A stretch of 64,000 nt of DNA from Conchocele bisecta (Eukaryota; Mollusca; Bivalvia; Lucinida; Thyasiridae): the NCBI GenBank assembly GCA_029237695.1, contig CM055279.1:17819686-17883685 (forward strand). Reading direction: 5' to 3'. A model generated the notes under the pieces. That model ran no database searches. It was not told where the DNA came from and was given only the letters and a program-made list of their open reading frames with translations. Positions within the stretch are counted from its first letter, which is position 1; each line of letters starts with the position of its first letter. The translations under genes and the position numbers were made by a program. Of the stretch, positions 46,159 through 57,799 are shown piece after piece.

Positions 46159-46260
46159 TCAGTCTATATCACAGTTAACGTCCGTGTTTCCGTCCTGTAT
46201 GCATTGATAGAACCCCTGCATCTGTGGGTAGTAGCGGACGAACGCGTAACACATCTCCGA
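46159..46260 (-). CDS. Monooxygenase exon 7 (residues 317-349, stop)
   Basis: Acceptor ACATTCAG. SEMCYAFVRYYPQM carries the methionine copper ligand, and the frame ends at TGA (46159-46161). A broken duplicate is at 21463-21567. Confidence 0.88.
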   Translation of the reverse strand, partial: SEMCYAFVRYYPQMQGFYQCIQDGNTDVNCDID

Positions 46261-49200
46261 CTGAATGTAGAACAGTAAACTACAGTTTAGCGTCTCAAAG
46301 TCTGAGACCAGTAGCCTATTTCACCAACATTGCAAAGTAAACTTATCTAGCAATGTATATTTTGAGGGAGAAATTTTCAAATTAAGGATAAATTTATTAT
46401 TTTTTATTATACTGAATTTATTACATTATCACAGCCATTTTGGCTGTGATACTGTAATAAATTCAGTATAATAATTCTGCATACTTTTAATCATCCAATA
46501 CATGAAGTGGTTAGTTCTATATGAAATAATGCATTTTGGGGAAAATGAATGATTACTCCCTAAAAAAATACTTTGCTAGATAAGTATACTTTGCAATTTT
46601 GATGAAATCGGCTACTGAACGAAAGCTTGGTCAATAGGGGATCGTAGCTAGTTATCTCCTTTGAATGTATGTATAGAAATCCGGTCCTACTTGTATATGG
46701 TATGGCCTACTTGCTTGTAAAAAAAGCGACCCATATCATTCTACACATCTGCGCAATCTGTTCCGGAACTGCATTATTTTCCAGATTCATAATTTCACAC
46801 TTATTACTTGTATAGCAATCAGTGTATACCCAGATCAGACCATTAAGAAATAAACGTTAAAATAAACCAAAGGACCGGATGTCTATAAATAAATTTGCAA
46901 AGGGAAATAACTAGCTACGATCCCCGATTCTGATTGGTTGATTAAAATTTATCTCTAACGATAACACATAAATTAAGCTGCTGTGGTATTGTAGGATTGG
47001 GCAGGCCATATTTAATTCCTACAAAAAAAATGACTTTTGTTGTGGTGCTTCTATCAAGGTGCATAATCACGTGGTTACAACAACAACAACAAGTACTGAA
47101 CCTTCCAGAAGCCCTCCGATTCAAAGAACGTATTCTTTTATTTTGTCCTTATTAAGTAACGGATTTTAATGAAATATGGCGCAGCAAAAGCGTCGTATTA
47201 AGCTGCATTTGGTGGTCTCTGTACTTTGGCACAAACTTCTGTCGTTTTTGCGAAGAATCGATTTCCGTGTCTACCGACACGGAAATGGATTCTTCGCAAA
47301 AACGAATTAAGTGTGTGCCGAATTCCCAGGACCACCACATGCAGCTTATGATGACTCGTTTGCTGCGCCATATTTAATCAAAACCCGTTGCATATTAAGG
47401 AAAATATAAAATAATACTTACTTTGAAGTGGGCGAGCTTTTAACACTTTCACCTATTGTTGTTGTTGTTATAATCAGGTGATCATACACTTTATTCTATT
47501 CCTTCCGCATCTTTATTAAAGGTTCAACTCTACGTCACCACCGTTATGACTGCGTACAAGATGCAGCAATGTTTGAAACAGATGGTATGGTGCGATCGTG
47601 TCGAATGTCGTACGACGCTTTACTATATATACATGTATGCGAAAATGACGTACCTCGGCCCCTTTACCGTACGTTACGGTATGGTTGCGGTACCGGTTCC
47701 CAGAACTGGTGTCATACCAACACGTCAGCGCGACCTCATTACCTGTATGTATACATAGACATAGATGCATTGAACAAAAACAACATAAACACCCACTTTT
47801 CCAACGTTACAGTCTAAGATGTTATAATATACAGTGAACACTCGTTACCTCAAACTATCTCAAGTCAAACTACTGATAACTCAAAGTCAAATTCATGTAC
47901 AGGTTTTCCTGTATAATCTGCTAATAACTCTTCGATGGTCTAGTAACATAAGGTCGTAGCTGTTGTTACGACCTTATGTTACTAGACCATCGTCTTGTTA
48001 ACTCAAATTTTCTTTAACTCAAAGTATTTCCCTCAGTCCGTTGGTGTTTGAGTAAATGAGTGTGGACTGTACATGTATTGACTACATACACCGTTGATAT
48101 AGAGAATACCAGGTTAGTGTCTTTTTATATCAAGTTTATCAGGCAAGGCTAGGAAACGCGTAGGAATTCCGAGGCTTGCCGAGGAATTCCTACCGTTTCC
48201 GAGCCGAGCCTGATAAACTTGATATCAAAATACACTAGCCTGGTATTCTATTTATCAGGTAACGTTTTATGCTCGAAAATGACATTAGATGACGTCGTAT
48301 TCTATGGACAGAAAGCGGACTTGTTTACGTTGCGTCATTACACTGACGTCATTCGGTAACGTCACGTGACGTCATCCGACCAATGGAACGTCAGTTTTCA
48401 CTTCGTTGTAACCCGGATGTTTGTATCAGGTCAATGCCTGATACAACAATATGTTATCAGTCAGTACGTATTCGGTCAATACAGGGCAGGTTACCTGATA
48501 AATAGTAATATTTGGAATATGATGGTGTCGTCTAGAGTTTATTGTTATTACTATGCATATGCGTTTCGTTTCTTATCAATTTAAAAATACCTTGGCCATT
48601 CATGACATCAGCATTGTATGTAACTTGTAATCGTTGGTGACGTCACAGTATATATACAGAGCTGCAGATAATGTGGGTATTGGATTATTTTACGTACTTA
48701 TTTCAGCAGAATACGCATTTACTATCATAGGTAGGAGCACAAAATGTGAAAATACGCATTGAATTTCAAATTGAGTAGTGAAAAATACTATAATAAAGTT
48801 GAATATTTACTTAGTTGAACTGCAAAAAAAAATGTACAGCTCAAATAATTGAATTTGTTTTATTTGTTAATCATTTGTTTCCTATTTAATAACGAAGAAA
48901 CTCTAATACTACATTTTGTAAAAGTAACCTACGCATTGAATTTGAAATATGGGGGTACACTACTCTTTAGATAAAAAACTTACCTGGAGCACTGGATATA
49001 TTTATTATTATACAAATATTGCCCTTGGTTGAAGGGAATATTGTGGATTATCTCCCCGAGGAAGCAATTGTTTTCGAGACGAGATAATCCACAAAAATTG
49101 CCTCAACCAAGGGCGGTATTTAATTTATTAGACGGAATATTTAAAGGTGCATGCCCACTCAGTAGGCACAAACTGTACTTTACATCAGATCATCGTGTCC

Positions 49201-52200
49201 GAGACATGTCCTAGCAAAATAAACATTCATTCACTATTACCCCACGTATTGATTGGCATGTTTATACATTGTATATCAGACGTAACTGTCCACACTGATA
49301 TCAGGGGCGACAAGCGTGTTTCCTTAAAATGTTTTGGCCATTGCTTGTTATACTCTGTATTTATTTGTTGATGTGCAATTATCAGACTTTATAATCTGTC
49401 GAAAATATTTTTTTTTCAGGGGGAGCATTTAATTAGTATAAATAATTAAAAAAATAACATGACACATTTGCATATTTCAATATCCTGATATCAACTCTAT
49501 AGCGGCCACTTGAAAGTTTTAGAAGTGGTGGAAAAGTGACACAATTATACACTTAGTAATACTTAATTCCTATAATGAATATGTTGTGCCTACCGAGTGG
49601 TTGTGCACCTTTAATATGAACATGATTAAAGTCGCTATTTCAGAAACCTAAACAGAAGCAAAACACTTATTGGCGGGAGAATCCGCCATCTTATTTAGGA
49701 ATGCTGGTATCCGGTTTCTATTGTAATATTAAAGGTATACGCCCACTCAGCAGGCACGAAATGGTATTTGTAGGAATTAAATAAATGTATAATTGTTTTA
49801 CTATTCCACCAGTTCTGAAGATTATCAGTGCCCGCTATACAGATATAATCATTTAGTAATATATATATATATTTTACTGTTAGTGACTCGCGTTGGTATT
49901 AGGCTGTTATCTTGTGCAAATGAGGCATATATTTTAATTAGTTATGCTAATTGCATGCGTCACCTGAAAAAATGATATTTTCGACAGATCAAAAAGTAAG
50001 ATCACTGCACATCAAAAAGTAAATATAGAGAATAAATAGTAATGTCCGTTAACATTTTAAGGAAACACGGGTGCCGCCCCTGACATCAGTGTGGACATAA
50101 TGCATAATAATGCCAATAAATACGTGGGGTAATAGTGAATGAATGTATGAATGTTTATTTTCCCAGAAACTGATATCTACAGAACATACATGTACATAAC
50201 TATCTGTCTCCCTGGCAGTTGATGCCTACTGAGTGGGCATGTACCTTTAAGACATGATTATCAGGTAACCTGCCCTGCATTGACCGAATACGTACTGACT
50301 GATAACATTTTGTTGTATCAGGCATTGCCCTGATATAAACATACGGGTTACAACGAAGTGAACACTGACGTTCCATTGGTCGGATGACGTCACGTGACGT
50401 TACCGAATGACGTCAGTGTAATGACGCAACGTAAACAAGTCCGCGTTCTGTCCATATAATACGACGTCATCTAATGTCATTTTCGAGCATAAAACGTTAC
50501 ATAATAAATAGAATACCATCTAGTGTATTTTGATATCAAGTTTATCAGGCTCGGCTCGGAAACGGTAGGAATTTCTCGGCAAGCCTCGGAATTCCTACGC
50601 GTTTCCTAGCCTTGCTTGATAAACTTAATATCAAAAGACACTAGCCTGGTATTCTCTATATATCACCAACCGGGTACCAGTCCACTGTCTGCATAGTGGT
50701 ACTGGTAAACAGTGTAGATCCAGATGAGACGGCTCGTGACGAGCCGTCTTATCAGGATCTACACTTTTTTGCAAGCAATTTTCATATTTTTGAGAAAAAA
50801 ACACCCTCTTTTCATAAATGGACTAGTTTGAAAATCATTTTGTGATGATTAGATTGATTGCCAAATTAAAATATATAAATCCATTCTAGTTACTTAGGGG
50901 TGAAAGGGTTAATTCCTAAAATGTATTATTTGTATGTCTTGTTCGCACTTTCAGTTTCCATGTTAGACAAAGGCCGAAGTATTCCAGCCATAATTCGACT
51001 GTTTCCCTAATTACGATTCCGAATTGGGTATATTCGGGACGCGATGGTAATATTGTAACATTGCCTCTAATAATGCCCGCTGCGTGTGAAGCGGGAGACA
51101 CAGTAGAATATTTGTATCACATATTATGGAATTGACCAATGCAATGCCTAGAAATTTCAACAAAAACTTTTTATGCAACTCGTTCCTCCGCGCAACGATA
51201 TTCCGCTCCTAAAGTCGCACAATATCGCACGCTACGGAACTCGTACATATATCCACATACAATCAGATAACCTACACATATACATATACATGTACCTGGC
51301 TCAATGAGTACGGGTGGGTCCAGTGTATGGACAACGGGGTGGGTGTAGTTGTAACCGACATCCAGGGCGATCCTCTCCGTCGTTTCTCGATCGCGCCGTA
51401 TGTACAACGATACTTTTACACCTGGTGAGATAATAATTTTTAATTTCATTTTATTTCAGTCTGGTCACTGCAATTCACGAAGTATAAATACATAGAGGAT
51501 ATTCCATCGTACATTTTGAATAAAGGGAAATAATACACGAGTGTGCGTCGGCTTCCGCGTAAGCAACGAGTGAGTGTAGCGAACGAGTTGCTTGCACGGA
51601 TGCCGACGGACACTAGTGTATTATTTCCGCTATACAAACTTGTACGATGGATACATATGCACATTTCGTCTATTTTTGAGATTATAATCAATGAATTGCG
51701 ATGTGCGTATGAACAGTTATACAATGACGTGTTTTCCCGCGTTTTGACGTTACGTTATGTGAGGTCAAATGAGACGTCATGTAAACTTTTTAAATCCCTA
51801 TGAGCCAGAGATATTTCAGTGCATGTTTGGAATGTGTTCAATAACATTAACATTCTAGATTAGTCGAGACCCTTTCCAAGTTTTCGTATAACTTTATTTT
51901 GACTAATAAAAAGTAAACATTTTGCATGGTAGCTCGTGGTTTCCAAGAAAACAGGCGCTCAATTACGGGTGTTCTCTTCACGGTGTATTTTTTGTAAGGA
52001 GCTGATTACGGGTTTTCTCTCACAGTGAAATCCGTGAAAATATTCAACCATACCGGCAAATCACGTATGTCGTATATTGTCTCTTGATGATGTCGAAATT
52101 TGGCAAATACTATTTTCAGAGAGAATGCGCTCTGAAATTGTTGTCAACATCATGTGCAAAGGTTATTGTATTTATTTTGATATAAAAAGTGGCAACTACA

Positions 52201-55200
52201 ATGTAACCATATACAGTACACAGTTAACCCTTTGAACCCGAAAGCCCGCTATAACAGTTTATGCAAATATTGCAGATCCAGATGAGCCGGCTCATAACGA
52301 GCCGTCTCATCAGGATCTGCACTCTTTGAAAGCAATTTGCATATTTCTGAGAATAAAAACACCCCTGTTTCATAAATGGACTAGTCTGAAAATAATTTTG
52401 TGACGGTTGGATTGGTTGCAATTTTACCATATCATAATCCATTCCAGTTACCTAGGGGTGAAAGGCTTAAGAGATTCATGAGTATCGCCCAACTACGGGA
52501 GACGAATAAGGACGTAATTCTGGACCCGGTTCAGTCGTTCTCATTTTGTTTCCCATATATTTAAAGTTTTCAAGTCTTCAAGTCTGTTGTTTATTTGTTT
52601 ATTTGTTGTTCTTATTTTTATTTATGTTTGTGTGCATTTCGTTGGTGTTGTTTATGTGTTGTTGTTTTTTGGTGGAAGAAAGTGGTGGGATGATATGTTC
52701 ATAAAGTACCTTACCACTTACCAAGACCGTGCATATGCATGTATATTGCAGACACATAAATCGGTCTGCGCAGCAACAGTGACGTACATCTCGCGCTACA
52801 TCGACCTGTCACGTGATGACCTTTAACCCCGGAAGGAATCTCGATCTGGTTCTGACCGAATTGCACGTTTCCGACGTCGTAATGGCGGAGGTGATTGGTG
52901 TAGAACAGGCGCAAACCAGAGTTATCTGTAACAATTGACACAAGTATACGGTTCGACAATGTCCAGCCTTGCATGAGTAAACGTTTGCCGTGGCACGTGG
53001 GAACTGTTTGAACCCCAAGGCCGTAGGCCTCGGGTTCAAACAGTTCCCACGTGCCACGGCAATCGTTTACACACGGCTAGACATGGTCGAACGTTATTGT
53101 TACATTTGGAATGAACATGGCTGTGAGCGGTGTCAAACAACGGCAGTCATGTAACAATAATGGATTACATCCCTTGTCGTGTATCCGTTTTGTTCCATTT
53201 TTTTTTTTTAGGTTTTGTTTTTGCCAATTTATTTGGAAATCAGTCGTACTGTTTCGTAAATTACATTGAAAATTAAGGGATTATATTGTTGCACGAGATC
53301 CACATCGGCGACACAGTGCATTGCCACACAAGAGATAATTAATAGTATACTGTAAGTCACATATAAAGATATAAATATAAATTTGTTCGAACCCAGACAG
53401 CAAATGGCAGAAGACACGAAAGTCACTATTGAACTAGCTACAGTGGGGTCAGGTTCCAACCTGTCGTGTTCGTTCGTGTGTGCACTTACACGCTGACCCC
53501 ACTGTAATTCATGTATAAAATAAATGTAAATATTTTTCTGCATTTTTTTCTCATTTCTCATCAAAAGTGTATCTTGTTACCACTCAGTTGAACCGTCTCG
53601 GCTAGACGGTTCAACTGAGTGGTAACAACATACACTTTGGGTGGGTAGCGAACCAACCTGTCGTGTTCGTTCGTGTGTGCACTTATACGCTGACCCCACT
53701 GTACAAGCAGGTATCTTGTCTCAAACAATCACCCATACATATACAATGTACAGTGTATTCCGTTCACGTTTGTCAAGTGAGTAGTTCTGGTATTCCCGGT
53801 GTATGACCACTGTTATCGACCCCTTTATGAAGCAATTTTCTTCATTTCACAACACTGTTGCACACATTTCGTGGCCATAGTACGCATTACGGGAACTACC
53901 CCCCATAAATATATAAGTAATATCGCCTTTGATCATTGACAAGTAAAATTAGTTCCAAGTAATGTTCTTCTTTACATGCACAGTATCAAGCACTAGCGGC
54001 TTTCTTCAAGTGAAGTCGGCGCATGTTCGTAACCTGTGCCCTTTTAGTGATGACATTTCTTTGTAAATACATGTAGTTTACTGTTTGGTGGCGCATGTGC
54101 ACCTTATTTGCTTGTTGATACATTTGCATGTAAGCACCTACCTGATTAGTTGCGGGCAGCAACTCTGTAAAACTCCCGTACCGTCTGTACAGGAGTTTTG
54201 CAGAGTTACTTCCCGCAGCTATTTAACCCTTTTCATGCTGAGGATACACCATTATATTTGCAGAAAATCCTAAATATGTTCCCTCTATGTGCTCATAGGT
54301 ATATAATATGTCGCGACCACCATTTTAACCGTCTCGTCGAGATGTCGCGACCACCATTTGAACCGTCTCGTTGAGACCGTTCAAATGAGTGGTCACAACG
54401 TATACTTTCATTGAGAAATAACAAAACTAAAAATAAAATATTTAATAAAGTCCGTACCCGTAAATGTGTATTCCGAAATGTATGGGTTAAGGTACCTGTT
54501 CTGTTGTCCCATAGCCCGTCGTTGTTCCAGTGGACCTGTAGCAACAGGTGTTTGAAGGAGCCCTTTCCGAACCTTACACCCGCGTCCGGTGGCATGTTTA
54601 TGTCCCCTTCCATCCCCGTGTCCCACTTCACGAGCCAGGGGTGACACCGGTTGTCTATGCTGTCACAGGGGTGGGGACCCTAGAGGTTTAATCACACAAA
54701 ATCAACAGATATTCATGCTTGGTGTAGTTTAAAAGTAGTACGCTAGACAGAATCATGTTTTATGTCATACATGTACGTTGTTTGCAGCACATGACCAAGC
54801 AATTGATGTACAGTGGAACCCCTCTAAACCGGACACCAGGAAAACACATGTGATCTTATTTGTGATGAGTTTGTTGGCCATTTATCTCAGGTTATAATGT
54901 CTGTTCGTGATCGCATAGCACACAGCTATGACTCCGAATGATCTGGGTGTCCGGTTTAGAGAGGTTCCACTGTACTAATCTACCTCACACGCACGTTAAT
55001 GCATCTGTTGTCAGTGTTGTCAAACATATGATTATGTTTATGTTTTAATTGTGAACATGTTCCTCATATGACATACTGTCTGTTCCAAGTTTTTCTGCTG
55101 ACGAACTTTTGGCTATTAAGCACATTAAATATAAAAAAATATTTAAAAGAAAGTATTTTTTATCAATAACAAAAAAGTCACCCTCCCCAAAAATTATTTG

Positions 55201-57681
55201 ATGAAATTCCATCAAATATTGATTTTATTGCGAAAAAACGATTTTCCTATGGGAATTTAACATGGGGGCTAAAAATATATTTGTTTAAAAATATATTTTT
55301 GTATTTGTGGACCGATTTTCAGTCGTTATTTTCGCGTATTGCATTTATATCCCAGTACAGTACATTAGCGCCACGTGACGTCACGCGACGTTGTTGATTC
55401 GTTAAAGTGTGTTTGACATAATTAAAATACATGACATGCATCGTCATTGTCAATAATGACACGCTCTTGACCGGCAACGTCGCCGTTCTATGCATTGCGA
55501 CACAATGACGTAAAACAATAAGAATTCCTAATTTTAATGCCGTATTTTGTTATTTACATTTTTGAAACTCTCAACATTCTGTCTCAACGCACTTTAAACA
55601 GACCAAATGTAATGTCATACCACAGTAAACGCAACAGTCCATTGTTTTATTCCTTAAATGTTACAGTAGACAATACATGTAGGGACCGACGGTCCACCAA
55701 CCGGTCAGTAGCCTATTTCACCAACATTGCAAAGTATGCTTTTCTAGCAAAGTATACTTTGAGGGAGTAATCATTTATTTTTCCCACAATGCATTATTTC
55801 ATATAGAACTAACAACTGCATATATTTGATGATTAAAAGTATGCAGAAGTATTATACAGAATTTATTACATTATCACAGCCAAATTGGCTGTGATAATGT
55901 AATAAATTCAGTATAATACAAAATAATAAATTTGTCCTAAAATTGAAATCTTCTCCCTCAAAGTATACTTTGCTAGAAAAGTATACTTTTTAATGTTGAT
56001 GAAATCGGCTACTGATCCAAGGGGTAACGCGTTCTTCTTACCAGAGTGTCCATTTCAAAATCGCAGCCGAACAAGAGCATGTGATGCACGACGTCCTTGT
56101 TTACAATCAGAGGCTCGAACCTGGTCACGTGGTACGTCTCATTGTACGGTACCTGTCGCGTGTAGAATAATACGTTTTAATAAACTACATAAGTATAGGA
56201 TATTACATAAGTGATGATTTAATATGATATTTGCTTAACGAGTTTACTGATTTCCTAAGGAACGAAACTATGCCGAGTTTCTTATGAATCAGCCAAATAC
56301 CACAATAAATCATCACAAATGTTAGATTTTATTTATTGCATAAGGACATCGTCATACCCTGAAGCTGTACTGGTCAGCTTATTTGTTTTTGTAACAAGCT
56401 AATTTGCATATTTGTTTCACTAGTGTATTATGTGATTTTTACACTGTGTTATTAAACTGTGAAACCCCATGTATGCACTACATGTAAATAAACGTTATAA
56501 GTAACTTCCTTTCAAACAAATACCGTGGCACCTTTATTACCAGAATTTGACAGATTGGTTCGTTTAGCAGTAAACAACAAGGTGAAACCAAGCAACGTGA
56601 CGTAAAGCCGTCAATTTCCGCCAATTGTAACGCCAATCATGCCGCGCAAGTAAGGTTAGTTGGTATATTTCATTTTCGGTAATCTATTTATATGATATTC
56701 TCTAGTATGTGCTATATACGTTCCAAGGGGGTGGGATGGAGTTAATGGTGGGCGGACCTGGCGCATCACTTCACCAACCAAACCAATATAAGCTTTACAA
56801 ATTGTAGTGAACCGAATGCAGGGAAGTGCTTATAGATACGTGACTTTTATAGGCGAAATGTCCATACAGCTCCCAATAATTCTGATGAAGATGTGCACTG
56901 TTCGTCACTCAGCCAGTGAAACACATGCCCTGCTTATAACAGAGAATAGGTGCTTATGAGGCTATACGAATGCTCAAGTTGACCAGAAGCTATTATGAGT
57001 GCAAACGTCACATGTCCCATTTCTCCAATCATAATCATACACTTGGTGACTGTTTTGACGACGTGATTTATGGTGGGCGGGTCTCTCTAATCTTACTAAT
57101 TATAAATATTCCTCCAATTTCCGTTTGTAGTTACTCGAATGAAGTAACATTACTTTTTATAAATCATTGTTCTTCCAATGGAGCATGACCACCGGTGTGT
57201 CACCAATGAACTGTTCAAGTCAATTGTCGAATCAAACGCATAAATTAACATAGCTATCAAATGAAAGGCGACCGGGGAGGCCCGTCCACCGCTGACGCCC
57301 TGCCCACTCCAGCAACTACGCCTACAGTTGCCCTGCCGACTACATAGGCAACGCCCACTGCTGGCCCTCCCATTCCAGCGACCACGCCTATAGTTGAACA
57401 TCCTACCGCAACTGATAAGTTCGATATAGAGATGAGTAACTATATACCTTGAATTGTTCACAGACATAGTAAGTCTGCGTGGGAGGTATCCGTGCCAGGG
57501 TAATCTGTAGATCAAGCTGCTGCAGCGATTCGTCAACGACTGATGTCCGTCCCATATGTGATGCCACGCCAATTCCAGCTGCCATACCCACTGTTGCTCC
57601 GCCCATTTGCGAGTCCCCACCCACTGATCTAACGATGAATGCGAATTGCTGTAGAAGCAACAGCGCCTTCCATATCCCCAT
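46159..57681 (-). CDS. Secreted DBH/MOXD-like copper monooxygenase, 7 exons
   Basis: Exons are 57448-57681, 56042-56152, 54496-54679, 52722-52925, 51296-51421, 47654-47742 and 46159-46260. The total is 1050 nt, or 349 residues plus TGA, and all introns are GT-AG with consistent phases. After a signal peptide (about 1-22) the protein is one copper type II, ascorbate-dependent monooxygenase core. VVHHM (His101, His102) and QVH (His165) give the first copper site; MHMH (His240, His242) and EMC (Met319) give the second. The spacing matches PHM (107/108, 172, 242/244, 314). DNSGLRLFYT places it with DBH/MOXD. DBH and MOXD1 carry a DOMON domain that is absent here. The expected reaction is O2-dependent hydroxylation of a small substrate in the secretory path or outside the cell; the substrate is unknown. 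Confidence 0.9.
46311..46616. mobile_element. Family G, full-length copy in intron 6
   Basis: Both GTAGCCTATTTCACCAACAT ends and a TTATCACAGCCATTTTGGCT dyad at the centre. It starts 51 bases upstream of exon 7, next to the polypyrimidine tract. Confidence 0.7.
47055..47491. mobile_element. Family I copy 6, in intron 6
   Basis: Both CAAGGTGCATAATCACGTGG-type ends and the internal stem. Confidence 0.65.
47654..47742 (-). CDS. Monooxygenase exon 6 (residues 287-316)
   Basis: Acceptor ACATACAG. Contains NEVALTCWYDTSS and HTVTYGKGAE, matching the family's C-x-Y-x-T...T-x-x-G block. Donor GAG/GTACGT, phase 0. Confidence 0.85.
47830..48071. mobile_element. Tigger/pogo-like MITE with central hairpin, intron 5
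   Basis: The TA-flanked ends are CAGTGAACACTCGTTACCTC and an inverse-like GAGTGTGGACTG. The centre is a hairpin with GATGGTCTAGTAACATAAGG arms. Confidence 0.6.
48098..48502. mobile_element. Family B, copy 3, inverted, intron 5
   Basis: TATAGAGAATACCAGG to GGTTACCTGATAA; full palindrome and body. Confidence 0.7.
48503..49016. other. Intron 5 sequence, nothing recognised
   Basis: AT-rich intron sequence without a repeat I can place. Confidence 0.4.
49017..49120. repeat. Hairpin, intron 5
   Basis: TATTGCCCTTGGTTGA and inverse, inner GGATTATCTC stem. Confidence 0.75.
49141..49614. mobile_element. Family M, copy 4, intron 5
   Basis: TTAAAGGTGCATGCCCACTC and inverse TTGTGCACCTTTAA, TTAA-type borders. 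Confidence 0.6.
49729..50250. mobile_element. Family M, copy 5, intron 5
   Basis: TTAAAGGTATACGCCCACTC and GAGTGGGCATGTACCTTTAA ends, TTAA on both sides. The best-preserved member. Confidence 0.7.
50260..50660. mobile_element. Family B, copy 4, intron 5
   Basis: Complete body plus palindrome. It begins 9 bases after family M. Confidence 0.7.
50690..50912. mobile_element. Family E, copy 3, intron 5
   Basis: Hairpin core and right terminus GGTGAAAGGGTTAA. Confidence 0.6.
51296..51421 (-). CDS. Monooxygenase exon 5 (residues 245-287)
   Basis: Acceptor TCACCAG. Contains VKVSLYIRRDRET and YNYTHPVVHTLDPPVLIEPG, the strand before the last copper block. Donor CCAG/GTACAT, phase 1. Confidence 0.85.
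51491..51652. mobile_element. Family K foldback, copy 2, intron 4
   Basis: CATAGAGGATATTCCATCGT start. Arms AACGAGTGAGTGTAGCGAAC and ATAATACACGAGTGTG pair with the far side. It starts 70 bases upstream of the exon 5 acceptor. Confidence 0.65.
52224..52470. mobile_element. Family E, copy 4, intron 4
   Basis: TTAACCCTTTGAACCC and GGTGAAAGGCTTAA borders. This copy shows both ends best. Confidence 0.7.
52722..52925 (-). CDS. Monooxygenase exon 4 (residues 177-245)
   Basis: Acceptor TGTTACAG. Contains DNSGLRLFYT, EIPSGVKGHHVTGRC and the copper motif YMHMHGLG. Donor TTG/GTAAGT, phase 1. Confidence 0.92.
52977..53070. repeat. Hairpin, intron 3, just upstream of exon 4
   Basis: GTAAACG...GTGGCACGTGGGAACTGTTT pairs with its inverse around GGCCGTAGGCC. 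It ends 52 bases from the exon 4 acceptor. Confidence 0.8.
53439..53702. repeat. Two half family D elements flanking a family C hairpin
   Basis: The right half of family D (53439-53506) recurs at 53653-53702 in the same orientation. Between them lies the GTTGAACCGTCTCGGC hairpin of family C (about 53580-53635). Confidence 0.65.
54150..54222. repeat. Hairpin, intron 3
   Basis: GCGGGCAGCAACTCTGTAAAA pairs imperfectly with TTTTGCAGAGTTACTTCCCGC. Confidence 0.75.
54308..54412. repeat. Family C hairpin with tandem half-arm, intron 3
   Basis: GTCGCGACCACCATTT is repeated (54308 and 54342) before the GTCTCGTTGAGAC stem, so one arm has been duplicated. Confidence 0.6.
54496..54679 (-). CDS. Monooxygenase exon 3 (residues 116-177)
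   Basis: Acceptor CCTCTAG. Contains MPPDAGVRFGKGSF and LLLQVHWNN (His165). Donor ACAG/GTACCT, phase 1. Confidence 0.88.
54809..54974. mobile_element. Family A, intron 2, simple form
   Basis: TA-flanked with single unfolded TIRs at both ends; the simplest architecture of the family. Confidence 0.7.
55074..55270. mobile_element. Family H subfamily 2, half copy, intron 2
   Basis: Left end TACTGTCTGTTCCAAG and left arm only. Confidence 0.55.
55707..56013. mobile_element. Family G, full-length copy in intron 2
   Basis: Both ends and the TATCACAGCCAAATTGGCTG centre. It lies only 28 bases from the exon 2 donor. Confidence 0.7.
56042..56152 (-). CDS. Monooxygenase exon 2 (residues 79-115)
   Basis: Acceptor CGACAG, phase 0. 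It contains RFEPLIVNKDVVHHMLLFGC with the paired histidine copper ligands. Donor CTG/GTAAGA. Confidence 0.88.
57275..57400 (-). repeat. GC-rich degenerate repeat in intron 1
   Basis: GGCGTGGTCGCTGGAATGGG and GGCGTAGTTGCTGGAGTGGG are related words. Similar bases encode the Gly/Ala stretch of exon 1 (57540-57620). Confidence 0.5.
57448..57681 (-). CDS. Monooxygenase exon 1 (residues 1-78)
   Basis: The ATG at 57681 opens a signal peptide (KALLLLQQFAFIV). A Gly/Ala/Met stretch and the first core strand with YYVCEQFK follow. Donor AAG/GTATAT, phase 0. Confidence 0.75.
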
Positions 57682-57799
57682 TTGAGCGACGCTAGTTCTG
57701 AATTAAATACTAGTACACTAGACACAGTCGATGGTGCGCCATCGCAATATACACACCGCCCACAAATACGAAATCGAAATGGATCTAAATTCACTCTGC

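Noticed and set aside
50916..51101. Next monooxygenase exon or a LINE fragment
   Set aside because: It lacks the Cys and EMC motifs. The true continuation is at 47654-47742 with matching phase, and the weak plus-strand LINE-like reading could not be supported.
51171..51724. Two 92-codon ORFs as separate genes
   Set aside because: One is the extended reading of monooxygenase exon 5 and the other crosses the family K hairpin.
57150..57794. 214-codon minus-strand ORF
   Set aside because: It overlaps monooxygenase exon 1 in another frame and reads through the intron. The exon 1 frame has the signal peptide and family motif.
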